A DNA stretch of 64,000 nt from assembly GCA_902834555.1 (NCBI GenBank), contig CADFJN010000001.1:62001-126000 (forward strand), written 5' to 3'. The translations under genes were made by a program, and so were the position numbers. Within the stretch, counting starts at the first letter, position 1. The number at the start of each line of letters is the position of its first letter. The notes beneath the pieces were generated by a model, which was not told the origin of the DNA, did not search any database, and saw only the letters and a program-made list of their open reading frames with translations. The stretch comes from Atopobiaceae bacterium (GTDB taxonomy: Bacteria > Actinomycetota > Coriobacteriia > Coriobacteriales > Atopobiaceae). Positions 35,464-43,381 of the stretch are shown here, one piece after another.

Positions 35464-36723
35464 CTACAACCCCATTGCCTGCAGCACGAACATGATGATC
35501 GTGAGCACAATGACCACCACGATGGTGAACCATGTGAGAGCCGTCCACACGCGACCGTTCGCGTACTGGCCCATCACGCGCTTGTCGCTGGCGATAAGAA
35601 CCATGCACACCATGAGCACCGGCAGCAGCACGCCGTTGATGACCTGCGCCAGCATCATGATGCCAAAGAGGTCAACGTTGGGGATAAGCACGATTCCCGC
35701 CGAGAGAATCGTGATGCCGGTGATGATGGCGCGGTACGCCGGTGCCTCGTTCCAGGTGCGGTCAACGCCGCGCTCCCAGCCAAAGGCCTCGCACACGGCG
35801 CTCGCCGTAATGCCGGGCAGCACGCACGCCGCCAGGAATGACGCGCCCGCAAGGCCCGCCGCAAAGAGCGCCGAGGCGTACTGGCCCGCCAGCGGCACGA
35901 GCGCCTGCGCTGCGTCGGCTGCGCTGTTCACGGTGACGCCTGCGGGGTAGAGCACGGTACCGGTCGTGAGGACGATGAACCAGGTGGTGATTTCTGCCGC
36001 AATCACGCCAGAGACGTTGTCGGCGCGCTGACCGGGGATGTCGGAACCCTTGAGGTTCTTCTCGACCACGTTGGAACTCACCATGAACAGCATGTACGGC
36101 GAGATGGTGGTACCAACGTTTGCCACCAGCAGCGAGACGTAGCCAGGGTCGCTCGAGAACTGCGGGATCACCGTGTCTTTGAGTGCCAGGCCCCAGTCGG
36201 GGTTGGAGATAAAGCCGCTCACGATGTAGGTGAGAAACACGCAGGAGAGCGCCAGCAGGATCTTCTCGACGCGGTGATAGGAGCCGCTCTGCGTGAGAAG
36301 CCACGTGGCGATGCCCGCGATGGGTACGCTCACCTGCAGCGGAATGCCAAAGAGCTCCATGCTCGAGGCAATGCCGGCAAACTCGGAGAGCGTTACCGTG
36401 AAGTTTGAGATGATAAGCGCGAGCATGGCGATTGCCGAGACGCGCACGCCAAACTGCTCGCGGATCAGTGCCGCAAAGCCCTTGCCCGTGGCGCAGCCCA
36501 TACGCGCGGCGGTCTCCTGCGCCACAATGAGAAGGACGCACATGAGCGGCACGGTCCAGAGCATGCCGTAGCCGTAGGTGGCACCGGTCGAGGAGTACGT
36601 CGCGATGCCGCCGGCGTCGTTGCCAGCCATGGCGGTGAGAAGACCCGGCCCCATGGCGGCGAGAATCGCAAGGCGCCCGGCCTTCTTAGTTGTCTTCTTG
36701 GTGTCGCTCTTTGCCTCTGCCAT
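35464..36723 (-). CDS. NRAMP-related metal transporter, probably Mg2+ type
   Basis: 419 residues, about 11 membrane helices of the SLC11/NRAMP fold. The canonical DPGN metal site of helix 1 is D36-A-G-G here (GNDAGGIAT). Helix 6, usually ATVMPH, reads TTISPYM, so the soft-metal methionine and the histidine are gone. These are the changes described for NRAMP-related magnesium transporters (NRMT). It lies 4 bases after a MgtE-like gene on the same strand, which supports Mg2+. Start codon at 36723 after GGGGTAGG. Mn2+ or Fe2+ transport seems unlikely from the site residues. Confidence 0.82.
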   Translation of the reverse strand: MAEAKSDTKKTTKKAGRLAILAAMGPGLLTAMAGNDAGGIATYSSTGATYGYGMLWTVPLMCVLLIVAQETAARMGCATGKGFAALIREQFGVRVSAIAMLALIISNFTVTLSEFAGIASSMELFGIPLQVSVPIAGIATWLLTQSGSYHRVEKILLALSCVFLTYIVSGFISNPDWGLALKDTVIPQFSSDPGYVSLLVANVGTTISPYMLFMVSSNVVEKNLKGSDIPGQRADNVSGVIAAEITTWFIVLTTGTVLYPAGVTVNSAADAAQALVPLAGQYASALFAAGLAGASFLAACVLPGITASAVCEAFGWERGVDRTWNEAPAYRAIITGITILSAGIVLIPNVDLFGIMMLAQVINGVLLPVLMVCMVLIASDKRVMGQYANGRVWTALTWFTIVVVIVLTIIMFVLQAMGL

Positions 36724-36727
36724 GGGC

Positions 36728-38581
36728 CTACCCCAGGACGATTCCGGTCGTGCCGGTCACGGCGATGGCGACTGCGAACACCACGGCGGCGACGATCATA
36801 GAGATGAGGGCGAGCGCAAAGCCCGAGGTCTCCTGGTTCCTCTCGTCACGCTTGCGAAGAATCACCAGGTAGATGGGCGTAAGAGCGAACGAGACCAGCA
36901 CCGAGACGGCCGCGGCGGTAAATCCCAGGCGAAGCGCATGCGCCAGCGCGGCGTCGGAGGCGTCCGGCAGCGCAAGGCTCACAAATGCAAGCACCAGCAG
37001 CGTGCAGATGAAGGCAAAGACAAGACCGGTCCCAATGCTGCGCAGCGTGAAGCCAAGCGTGGAGGGCGAGTCCTCGTCGTCCGGGTCGTTCTCCAGGAAG
37101 AAGTTGGTGACATAGCTCACGGAGTCGTCGGCCACCACAAGGGCGAGCGGCATTGCCGCGCAGGCGAGAAGCGCCGCCGTGAAGGTGCTGGTGTCGGTCT
37201 TGAACGCAAAGGAAATGATGGCCGCGGCAACGATCCAGAAGAAGAACCAGGCGTTTCGGCGCAGCAGCCACACCAGGTCGTGCGCGTGTTCGGTGCCGTC
37301 CGCGTCGGAGCTTGTGCCGCCGGCAATCTGCAGGTCCTCGGCGTGCTCCTCCTCCAGGACGTCCAGAGCGTCGTCGACGGTGACAATGCCCAGTAGCTTG
37401 CCCTCGTCCGAGACAACGGGCATGGCAAGCAGGTTGTACTTGGCGATGTCCTGCGCCACGTCCTCCTGGTCGTCCTCGGGGCTGGCGGTCTTGAGCTCTG
37501 TGGTGGCAATGTCCTCGAGACGGGTGTCGGGGTCAGACACAATGAGGCGTCCGAGCGTGACCACGCCGGAGAGCTTCTCGTCCTCGTCGGTGAGATAGAC
37601 GTAGCGCACGCTCTCGAAGTCCTCGTCCAGCCCGCGCAGGCGCTCGACGGCGTCGGCAACGGTCTCGTCCTCGGGAAGCGAGACCACCTCGGAGGTCATG
37701 ATGCGGCCGGCGGTGTCCTCGCGGTAGCCCAAAAGCTGGCGAATGGCCTTCTGCTCGTTGACGCCCATGAGCTTGAGGAGCTTCTCGGCCTTGTCGTAGT
37801 CGAGCTCCGAGACAAGCTCGGCTGCGTCGTCCGGGTCCATCTCGGAGAGGATTCGCGATGCGTCGGCTTCGTCCATGCTGCCCATGATCTGTGCGGCCAT
37901 GGCATCGTCGTCCAGCTCGGCCATGGCGCCGGCGCGCTGCTCGTCGTCGAGCTGGGCAAAGACCTGCCCGCGCAGGCGCGGGTCAAGGCGCTCGATGATG
38001 TCGGCGATGTCGGCGGGGTGCATGTCGTCGAGGGTCTTGTGCGAGACCGAGAGCTTGACGTCAGAGAGGTCGCGCTCGACGAGGTCCATGTAGCTCCACG
38101 CGATGATCTTCTCGGGGAGCTGCTTGCCAAACGTGTGCGCAATGCGCAGTGCTAGCCGCTCGATGCCGGGGGAGAGTGAGCGCAGGATGCCGCGGATGCC
38201 CACCTCGGCGCCAAGAAGGCGCAGCTGAGAGGAGTTGGTGTCCGAGAGCTTGAGGTCGTTCACGCGCACTACGCGCATGCCGCGGGTATCAACAATTTGC
38301 TTGTTGAGAATGTCGCGTGCGAGAAGGACCTCGTTTGGCTGCAGGTAGGAGAAGCGGATGTCGGTGGCGACGACCTTAAGGTGCACCTCGTGCTCGTCGT
38401 AGGTGTCGACGTACTTGCGCCAGCTGATCATGAACGGGGTGTGGCCGGGGCCCATGAACGCAAGGCTGGTGACGCGGGGAAAGACTTCGCCAGTGGCGAT
38501 GCCCAGGTCGGAAACGGTGCCTATCTTCTCGCCGTTGAGGTCGAGAACCGGGTTTCCCAGGAGTTGGGAGAGGTAGATCAT
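36728..38581 (-). CDS. MgtE-like protein: PRC barrel, MgtE-N, CBS pair, divergent membrane domain
   Basis: 617 residues. Order: N-terminal PRC-barrel-like region (1-140), MgtE-N superhelix (about 165-280: HPADIADIIERLDP, MDPDDAAELVSELD), a CBS pair (about 290-420) and five membrane helices (about 445-617). The cytosolic part closely follows the Mg2+ sensor of MgtE. The membrane part is shorter and less conserved than in MgtE, keeping only a VTGTTGIVLG-like end. It may be a transporter or a Mg2+-gated regulator of the NRAMP-related protein encoded 4 bases downstream. Start set at 38581 with GAAGGAG before it. Confidence 0.8.
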   Translation of the reverse strand: MIYLSQLLGNPVLDLNGEKIGTVSDLGIATGEVFPRVTSLAFMGPGHTPFMISWRKYVDTYDEHEVHLKVVATDIRFSYLQPNEVLLARDILNKQIVDTRGMRVVRVNDLKLSDTNSSQLRLLGAEVGIRGILRSLSPGIERLALRIAHTFGKQLPEKIIAWSYMDLVERDLSDVKLSVSHKTLDDMHPADIADIIERLDPRLRGQVFAQLDDEQRAGAMAELDDDAMAAQIMGSMDEADASRILSEMDPDDAAELVSELDYDKAEKLLKLMGVNEQKAIRQLLGYREDTAGRIMTSEVVSLPEDETVADAVERLRGLDEDFESVRYVYLTDEDEKLSGVVTLGRLIVSDPDTRLEDIATTELKTASPEDDQEDVAQDIAKYNLLAMPVVSDEGKLLGIVTVDDALDVLEEEHAEDLQIAGGTSSDADGTEHAHDLVWLLRRNAWFFFWIVAAAIISFAFKTDTSTFTAALLACAAMPLALVVADDSVSYVTNFFLENDPDDEDSPSTLGFTLRSIGTGLVFAFICTLLVLAFVSLALPDASDAALAHALRLGFTAAAVSVLVSFALTPIYLVILRKRDERNQETSGFALALISMIVAAVVFAVAIAVTGTTGIVLG

Positions 38582-38618
38582 GCGTGCTCCTTCTCTGCCG
38601 GCGTGCACCCGGGTAAGG

Positions 38619-38690
38619 CTACGCACACGGCATATGTGGTGGAACGGCACCCCATGCGGCGGGCTGCCAATAGCACGCCGGAGGGGTCAT
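38619..38690 (-). CDS. Candidate proline-rich leader peptide 2 of the Mg2+ operon
   Basis: 23 codons, six of them proline, including two Pro-Pro pairs. Its ATG overlaps the stop of leader ORF 1 (ATGA), and it ends 37 bases before the MgtE-like start. No ribosome site of its own, so it would depend on coupling. Proline-rich leaders sense low Mg2+ in enteric mgtA/mgtCBR; the parallel here is inference. Confidence 0.25.
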   Translation of the reverse strand: MTPPACYWQPAAWGAVPPHMPCA

Positions 38691-38764
38691 CGACTGTGAG
38701 GTCGGGGTTTCATGGAAGCCTTTCTCTTTGACCTTTGATGACCGCGCACAACACGCTTTGCCAT
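38687..38764 (-). CDS. Candidate leader peptide 1 of the Mg2+ operon
   Basis: 25 basic residues. Its start lies about 12 bases after a possible -10 box (TACAAT, complement of 38776-38781), so translation could begin almost at the RNA 5' end. The -35 region is poor. Short ORFs arise easily by chance in this base composition. Confidence 0.22.
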   Translation of the reverse strand: MAKRVVRGHQRSKRKASMKPRPHSR

Positions 38765-38917
38765 GCGCACAGGCCATTGTACACGAGGGTCCGTGACGAG
38801 GGGTTGCTGGCCCCATCGCGTTTGCGTAACGATTCGTTAATCTCCACGTTAGGGTGCAAGGGAGCGTCGGGGTCACGGTACTGAGCCACCTCCCTGCGCC
38901 ACTCTCCCTGCGCCACC

Positions 38918-39007
38918 CTCCGTTCTTTAGCGGTTTCTGAGAATCGGGGGTGACGTTTCCGCAGGTCGCAATAATTGCGATTCTCAGATTCCGCTAAAGA
39001 ACGAGAG
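38918..39007. repeat. Inverted-repeat element C, copy 1
   Basis: Left arm 38918-38946 and right arm 38978-39007, ~29 bases with few mismatches, share GTTCTTTAGCGG and TCTGAGAATCG; loop 31 bases. The second copy is at 43216-43304. In the 532-base gap between the Mg2+ operon and lemA nothing else but the leader ORFs and the lemA terminator is seen. Confidence 0.85.
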
Positions 39008-39034
39008 ACTCAAGCTCTCCGCCGCCTCAACAGC

Positions 39035-39067
39035 AAAAAGCCGGTGGGGCGATATTGCCCCACCGGC
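39035..39067 (-). terminator. Rho-independent terminator of lemA
   Basis: On the minus strand: GCCGGTGGGGC, 6-base loop, GCCCCACCGGC, then TTTTT (complement of 39035-39039). Confidence 0.9.
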
Positions 39068-39113
39068 GCTAGACCTGCTATTGTCGCCGAGAAGAGACTC
39101 GGCCAAGAAGAGA

Positions 39114-39665
39114 CTAGAACTTGACCTGCGGCGCCTGGCGCACGGCCTCGGACTGAACCTCGAAGCCCTGACGCTCCTTGAACTTGGAGCCAGCCACAAC
39201 GTTGCCGGGGAAGGTCTCGATGGCGTTGTTGTACTCGAGCACGCAGTCGTTGAAGCTCATGCGCGCGTAGCTGATCTTGTTCTCGGTGTCCGAGAGCTCG
39301 GACTGCAGCTGCTGGAAGTTGGCGTTGGCCTTGAGCTCGGGGTAGGCCTCGGAGACGGCAAAGAGCGACTTCAGCGTGTCCGAGAGCACATTGGAGGCGG
39401 CCATCTTGTCCTCGGGCGTCTTGGCGGACATGACGGCGGCACGCGCCTGCGTAACTGCCGAGAGCGTGCCGGACTCGTGCGCGGCGTAGCCCTTGACGGT
39501 CTCAACCAGGTTGGGGATGAGGTCGTTCCTGCGCTGCAGCTGGGCGTCGATGGTCTGCCAGGCGTTGTCGCAGCGGTTGTCCTTGCGGACGATGCCGTTG
39601 TAGATGCTCACAAACCAGACGACAAGAACAACGATGATGGCAATGATGATGATAATGGCAGTCAT
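39114..39665 (-). CDS. lemA: LemA family protein
   Basis: 183 residues. One N-terminal membrane helix (about 3-22, Ile/Val-rich), then the LemA helical bundle: YNGIVRKDNRCDNAWQTIDA, RRNDLIPNLVETVKGYA, SYARMSFNDCVLEYNNAIETFPGN and the KERQGFE end. Orientation is predicted N-out with the bundle in the cytoplasm or periphery; function is unknown family-wide. AAGGGAG precedes the ATG. Monocistronic with its own terminator. Confidence 0.93.
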   Translation of the reverse strand: MTAIIIIIAIIVVLVVWFVSIYNGIVRKDNRCDNAWQTIDAQLQRRNDLIPNLVETVKGYAAHESGTLSAVTQARAAVMSAKTPEDKMAASNVLSDTLKSLFAVSEAYPELKANANFQQLQSELSDTENKISYARMSFNDCVLEYNNAIETFPGNVVAGSKFKERQGFEVQSEAVRQAPQVKF

Positions 39666-39751
39666 GAGGGGCTCCCTTCAGGCGGGCGGACCGTGGCGGA
39701 CGTGCTGGAGACGTGGACGGCGTGCGGTGCTTCGTGATGGGACGCGTGAGG

Positions 39752-39837
39752 CGGAGGGGGAGGGATTCGAACCCTCGAGACGCAACGCGCCCGGCGGTTT
39801 TCAAGACCGCTGCAATCAACCACTCTGCCACCCCTCC
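39752..39837 (-). tRNA. tRNA-Ser (anticodon UGA)
   Basis: 86 bases on the minus strand. The acceptor GGAGGGG pairs with CCCCTCC, the T arm is GAGGG-TTCGAAT-CCCTC, the anticodon loop reads CTTGAAA with TGA at the anticodon, and a long variable arm (GGGCGCGTTGCGTCTC region) marks class II Ser tRNA. No CCA is encoded. Confidence 0.93.
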
Positions 39838-39910
39838 GTTGGGTGCGTGGATATATCCTAGCGCATATGCTGGAAAAGTTGGGCTTGCGACTGTACAAGA
39901 GGGACGAGAG

Positions 39911-40408
39911 ATGAACCAAGACGAGCAGGGCAGCAACCAGGACGCCGCCGAAGAGGACCTTGGGTTCATGCGCCTTGCCTTGGCCGAGGCCGCTGCCGCC
40001 GCAGATGAGGGCGAGGTGCCGATAGGTGCGGTGGTGGTGTGCGATGGCAAGGTTGTCTCTCGCGCGCATAACCGTCGCGAGGAGGACGCGGACCCTGCTG
40101 CGCACGCCGAGTTTCTCGCCATGGAGGAGGCTGCGAGGGTGCTTGGCCGCTGGCGGCTCTCGGGATGCACGGTCTACGTGACGCTCGAGCCGTGCCTCAT
40201 GTGCGCGGGGCTCATGGTAAACGCACGCGTGGACCGCTGCGTGTATGGCGCGCCCGACCCCAAGGGCGGCGCGCTGGGCACGCTCTTTGACGTGAGTCAC
40301 GACCCGCGGCTCAACCACGCCTTCGAGGTGACGTCGGGCGTGCTGGCGGACGAGGCCGCCGACCAGCTGCGCGCGTTCTTCCGCGCGCGCCGTAAGAGTA
40401 GGGGCTAG
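39911..40408 (+). CDS. tadA: tRNA-specific adenosine deaminase
   Basis: 165 residues. It deaminates A34 to inosine in tRNA-Arg(ACG). Zinc and catalytic motifs: HAEFLAM (His plus proton-shuttle Glu) and PCLMCAG (two Cys); VPIGAVVV and NARVDRCVYGAPDPKGGA are family signatures. The start ATG 39911 follows GAGGGACGAGAG; an upstream in-frame extension would run through the tRNA gene and is rejected. Confidence 0.95.
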   Translation: MNQDEQGSNQDAAEEDLGFMRLALAEAAAAADEGEVPIGAVVVCDGKVVSRAHNRREEDADPAAHAEFLAMEEAARVLGRWRLSGCTVYVTLEPCLMCAGLMVNARVDRCVYGAPDPKGGALGTLFDVSHDPRLNHAFEVTSGVLADEAADQLRAFFRARRKSRG

Positions 40409-40450
40409 TGGCGGCGTGAAGGCCGCGGCGGGCCTTTGATCCGTGGCATA

Positions 40451-40510
40451 GTGTAAGACAGTATAAAATCGTGTAAGACGGTATAAGTTCGTGTAAAACG
40501 GTGCAAAACC
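40451..40510 (+). repeat. Six tandem 10-bp units (three 20-bp repeats) before the AAA ATPase gene
   Basis: GTGTAAGACAGTATAAAATC, GTGTAAGACGGTATAAGTTC and GTGTAAAACGGTGCAAAACC follow each other without gaps (40451-40470, 40471-40490, 40491-40510). Each 20-mer is itself two decamers of GTRTAARANN type, so one unit falls on every helical turn. The array ends 4 bases before AAGGAGGG, covering the expected promoter and leader of the next gene. Confidence 0.85.
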
Positions 40511-40528
40511 ACAAGGAGGGTATGTCCA

Positions 40529-41659
40529 ATGAACCCCTTCAAGCCCACGGCTGGCAAGATGCCGCCCATTCTCATTGGCAGGGAGTCGGTCATACGAGAT
40601 TTTGAGGAGGCTCTGGATAACGGTGCTGGTGCGCCTGGCCGTTTGATGCTTATCTCGGGTCAGCGCGGGTTTGGTAAGACGGTTATGCTTACCGAGCTCG
40701 GGAGGGTTGCCAAAAAACACGACTGGGTTGTGGTTTCCGACACGGCATCGAACGGTTTGTGCGAACGGCTTGTGGCCGCTCTTTCATCGGGTGCCGTTGG
40801 GTTCGGCGGGGCGACAATCAGCCCCTCAGTGGGGGTGGGAGGAATGGTCTCTGCCAGTCTGGGGAGCGTCAGCATCTCACCGAGCAACGCAGCGCTTACG
40901 CTGAGAGAGGCCATCGAAGCGAGGCTCAGGCGAATGCCGGATGGCAAGGGCATTCTCTTCACCATAGACGAGGCACAGGCGGCCTCGGAGGAAGACCTGG
41001 TTGCCCTGGCTACGGCCATCCAGCACGTCCTGAGGGACGAAGACATGCGGGACGTTTCGGACGCCAAGAAACATGGGGTGGCGTTTGTGTTTGCGGCTCT
41101 TCCCTCGATGGTTGATGAGGTGCTCAACAACAAAGTTCTTACGTTCTTGCGCCGTAGTCAGCAGCAGGTGCTCGCCGAGGTTCCTCTCGCCGATGTTCGC
41201 GCTGCGTATGTGGACGCGGTTAAGGAGTCCGGCAAAGAGATTGGCCAGGAGGATGCCTTGGCTGCTGCGCAGGTGGCGGCCGGCTATCCCTATATGGTGC
41301 AGCTTGTTGGCTATTACATGTGGCAGGCGGCGGATCGCAGGGGGTCCAAGACCATCGAGCGCGCCGATGTCGAGCGTGGCGCCAGCGATGCCGTGGTGGC
41401 GTTTGGCGAGGCAGTCTGTGCACCAATCATGGACGGGCTTACCCCTGCGCAGCGGGAGTTTGTGAAGGCGGTCGCTGTTGATGCGCCCAGCTCTACCGCG
41501 GTGTCAGATATCGCAAAGAGGTGCAGCAGAAGTTCGAGTTGGGTGAGCAAATACCGCGCGAGTCTTATAAAGGAGCATGTCATCGAGGCGGACGGCAAGG
41601 GTTACGTGCGCCTGTCGACACCCCACATGGCAGAGTACCTGCGCGGCTCGTCGTGGTAG
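40529..41659 (+). CDS. AAA ATPase (Orc1/Cdc6-like) with C-terminal winged-helix region
   Basis: 376 residues. Walker A GQRGFGKTVM (about 44-53), Walker B ILFTIDEAQ (about 145), sensor region VFAALPSM, and an AAA lid. The last ~70 residues (FVKAVAVDAPSSTAVSDIAKR, SSSWVSKYRASLIKEHVIE) look like a winged helix-turn-helix. Such stand-alone ATPases occur in archaea and some Gram-positives; they resemble NTP-dependent DNA-binding switches. ATG 40529 is 8 bases after GGAGGG. The six-decamer array directly upstream suggests self-regulation through its HTH. Neighbours give no functional hint. Confidence 0.75.
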   Translation: MNPFKPTAGKMPPILIGRESVIRDFEEALDNGAGAPGRLMLISGQRGFGKTVMLTELGRVAKKHDWVVVSDTASNGLCERLVAALSSGAVGFGGATISPSVGVGGMVSASLGSVSISPSNAALTLREAIEARLRRMPDGKGILFTIDEAQAASEEDLVALATAIQHVLRDEDMRDVSDAKKHGVAFVFAALPSMVDEVLNNKVLTFLRRSQQQVLAEVPLADVRAAYVDAVKESGKEIGQEDALAAAQVAAGYPYMVQLVGYYMWQAADRRGSKTIERADVERGASDAVVAFGEAVCAPIMDGLTPAQREFVKAVAVDAPSSTAVSDIAKRCSRSSSWVSKYRASLIKEHVIEADGKGYVRLSTPHMAEYLRGSSW

Positions 41660-41818
41660 GTAAAGTGAGGGCGGACTTGCTCTTGTTGACGAGCAATGCA
41701 AATTAGCTTCTCGGCTCTACTGATTAAATATTGCAGCCTGTACTGACGGATTCTCTCATAGCCAGTCCCCCCCTGTCCGGTTGAGCCCTCAGAAGTCATA
41801 TAACAGCAGGTAAGACCT

Positions 41819-43108
41819 CTACACTACCTGAAACACAAAGAAGTCCAGGTAGTGGGTCTCGGGGACGCCCCACAGGATGGGGTGGTCTGGCGCCTGCTGG
41901 CGCTCCTCGATCTGGCGCAGCTGGACGTTTGCGTTGTGCGCGGCCTCGGCGATGGCGCGGGCGAGAAGGTCGCGCGTCATGAAGTGGCTGCAGCTGCACG
42001 TTGCAAGGTAGCCGCCGCGCGGCAGAAGCCGCATGGCCCACTCGTTGATCTCGCGATAGCCGTGGGCGGCATGGCCCACGGTCTCGCGGCTCTTGGTGAA
42101 CGCTGGCGGATCCAGGACAATGAGGTCGAAGGGGCCACCCTCCTCGTGCAGGCGCTTCTTGTCCGAGACAAGCGCGGGCAGGTACTCGAGCACGTTTGCG
42201 CAGGTGAAGTCCATCGTTGACTCAAGGTTGTTGAGGCGCGCGTTCTCGCGTGCCAGGTCGATGGCCGTCTGGCTCACGTCGACCTCGCGCACAAACTCGG
42301 CACCGCCCGCCGCGGCGTTGAGTCCAAACGGCCCCACGTGGCAGAAGCAGTCGAGCACGCGGCGCCCGCGGGCCAGCTCGCGTACGGCGCGGCGGTTGTA
42401 CTTCTGATCGAGGAAGAACCCTGTCTTCTGGCTGTTCTCGAGGTCAAGGTCGTAGGCGATGCCGTTCTCGTGCGCAATTACACGCGCGCTATCCGGCGCG
42501 GGCCGGCCGTTCTCGACCCACCAGCCCTTCTCTTGCGCAAGGCCCTCCTTGAGGCGAGAAGGCGCGTCGTTTCTCTCGTAGATGCCACGGATGTCGTGGC
42601 CATCCGTGCGCAGTACGTCGAGCAGCAGCGGGTAGAGCGTGGGGCGCAGCCTCTGCATGCCCACGGTGCCCACCTGCGAGACGAGCACGTCCTCGTAGCG
42701 GTCGACGACGAGGCCCGGAAACCCGTCCGCCTCCGAAAAGAGCACACGGCAGCAGTTGGTGTCCGGCTCGCAGCCCGGAAGCGCACGCGAACCCATGGTG
42801 GCCTTGCGATACTCCCATGCCCACTGGAGTTTGCGTGCCCAAAACGCTTCGTTGATGCGGTCGTTGGCGTTGCGGCTCACTACGCGCACACGAATCTTGC
42901 TCTGCTCGGAGAGAAGCCCCACCCCCTGCCAGGTGCCGTTCTCCTCGACCACGTCCACCACGTCGCCGTTCTGAGCCGTGCGTCCGTCCGTTGGTGCAGG
43001 CTCCACGCGCCGGACCTCGCCCTCGAAGACCCAGGGGTGCCCGCCGGCGAGCGCTCGGGCGGCCTTTCTCGTGACGATGACCTGCGGATACGGACGCTGC
43101 TGCTTCAT
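41819..43108 (-). CDS. rlmI: 23S rRNA (cytosine-C5)-methyltransferase RlmI family
   Basis: 429 residues. N-terminal PUA domain (HPWVFEGEVRRV, GDVVDVVEENG), then the EEHEE region and a Rossmann methyltransferase domain: RRVLDCFCHVGPFGLNAA (SAM site), EVDVSQTAIDLARENA, DLIVLDPPAFTKS, and the catalytic Cys region LATCSCSHF. In the family it methylates C1962 of 23S rRNA. The start at 43108 is supported by AGAAGGA; an upstream in-frame extension would run into element C. Converges with the AAA ATPase gene. Confidence 0.9.
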   Translation of the reverse strand: MKQQRPYPQVIVTRKAARALAGGHPWVFEGEVRRVEPAPTDGRTAQNGDVVDVVEENGTWQGVGLLSEQSKIRVRVVSRNANDRINEAFWARKLQWAWEYRKATMGSRALPGCEPDTNCCRVLFSEADGFPGLVVDRYEDVLVSQVGTVGMQRLRPTLYPLLLDVLRTDGHDIRGIYERNDAPSRLKEGLAQEKGWWVENGRPAPDSARVIAHENGIAYDLDLENSQKTGFFLDQKYNRRAVRELARGRRVLDCFCHVGPFGLNAAAGGAEFVREVDVSQTAIDLARENARLNNLESTMDFTCANVLEYLPALVSDKKRLHEEGGPFDLIVLDPPAFTKSRETVGHAAHGYREINEWAMRLLPRGGYLATCSCSHFMTRDLLARAIAEAAHNANVQLRQIEERQQAPDHPILWGVPETHYLDFFVFQVV

Positions 43109-43215
43109 TGCGATCCTTCTTGTGGGTGAGTCGTGACTTGCTTGTTGGTATGACGGGGTTGGAAGGCGCCTCTCCTTGCCCCCCCTTGGTCTCCCCTCTG
43201 TCTCCTCTCGGCCCC

Positions 43216-43304
43216 CTCCATTCTTTATCGGTATCTGAGAATCTGACCCCGCATTTGCCCAGTTGGCGAGAAGTTCGATTCTCAAATACCGCTAAAGAAC
43301 GGAG
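43216..43304. repeat. Inverted-repeat element C, copy 2
   Basis: Arms 43216-43243 and 43277-43304 (28 bases, four mismatches between arms) enclose a 33-base loop that holds GGCGAGAA (43265-43272). Same arm sequence as the copy at 38918-39007, different loop. It occupies most of the 273-base gap between two minus-strand genes. Confidence 0.85.
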
Positions 43305-43381
43305 AGAGGGAGGCGGAGAGAGGGAGGCGAGAGGGGGCGAGGAGGCGAGAGGGGCCGAGGGGGCCGCCGGCGCAGCCGCTC

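Noticed and set aside
38582..38900. M-box (ykoK) Mg2+ riboswitch upstream of the MgtE-like gene
   Set aside because: None of the conserved M-box segments could be recognised in the leader.
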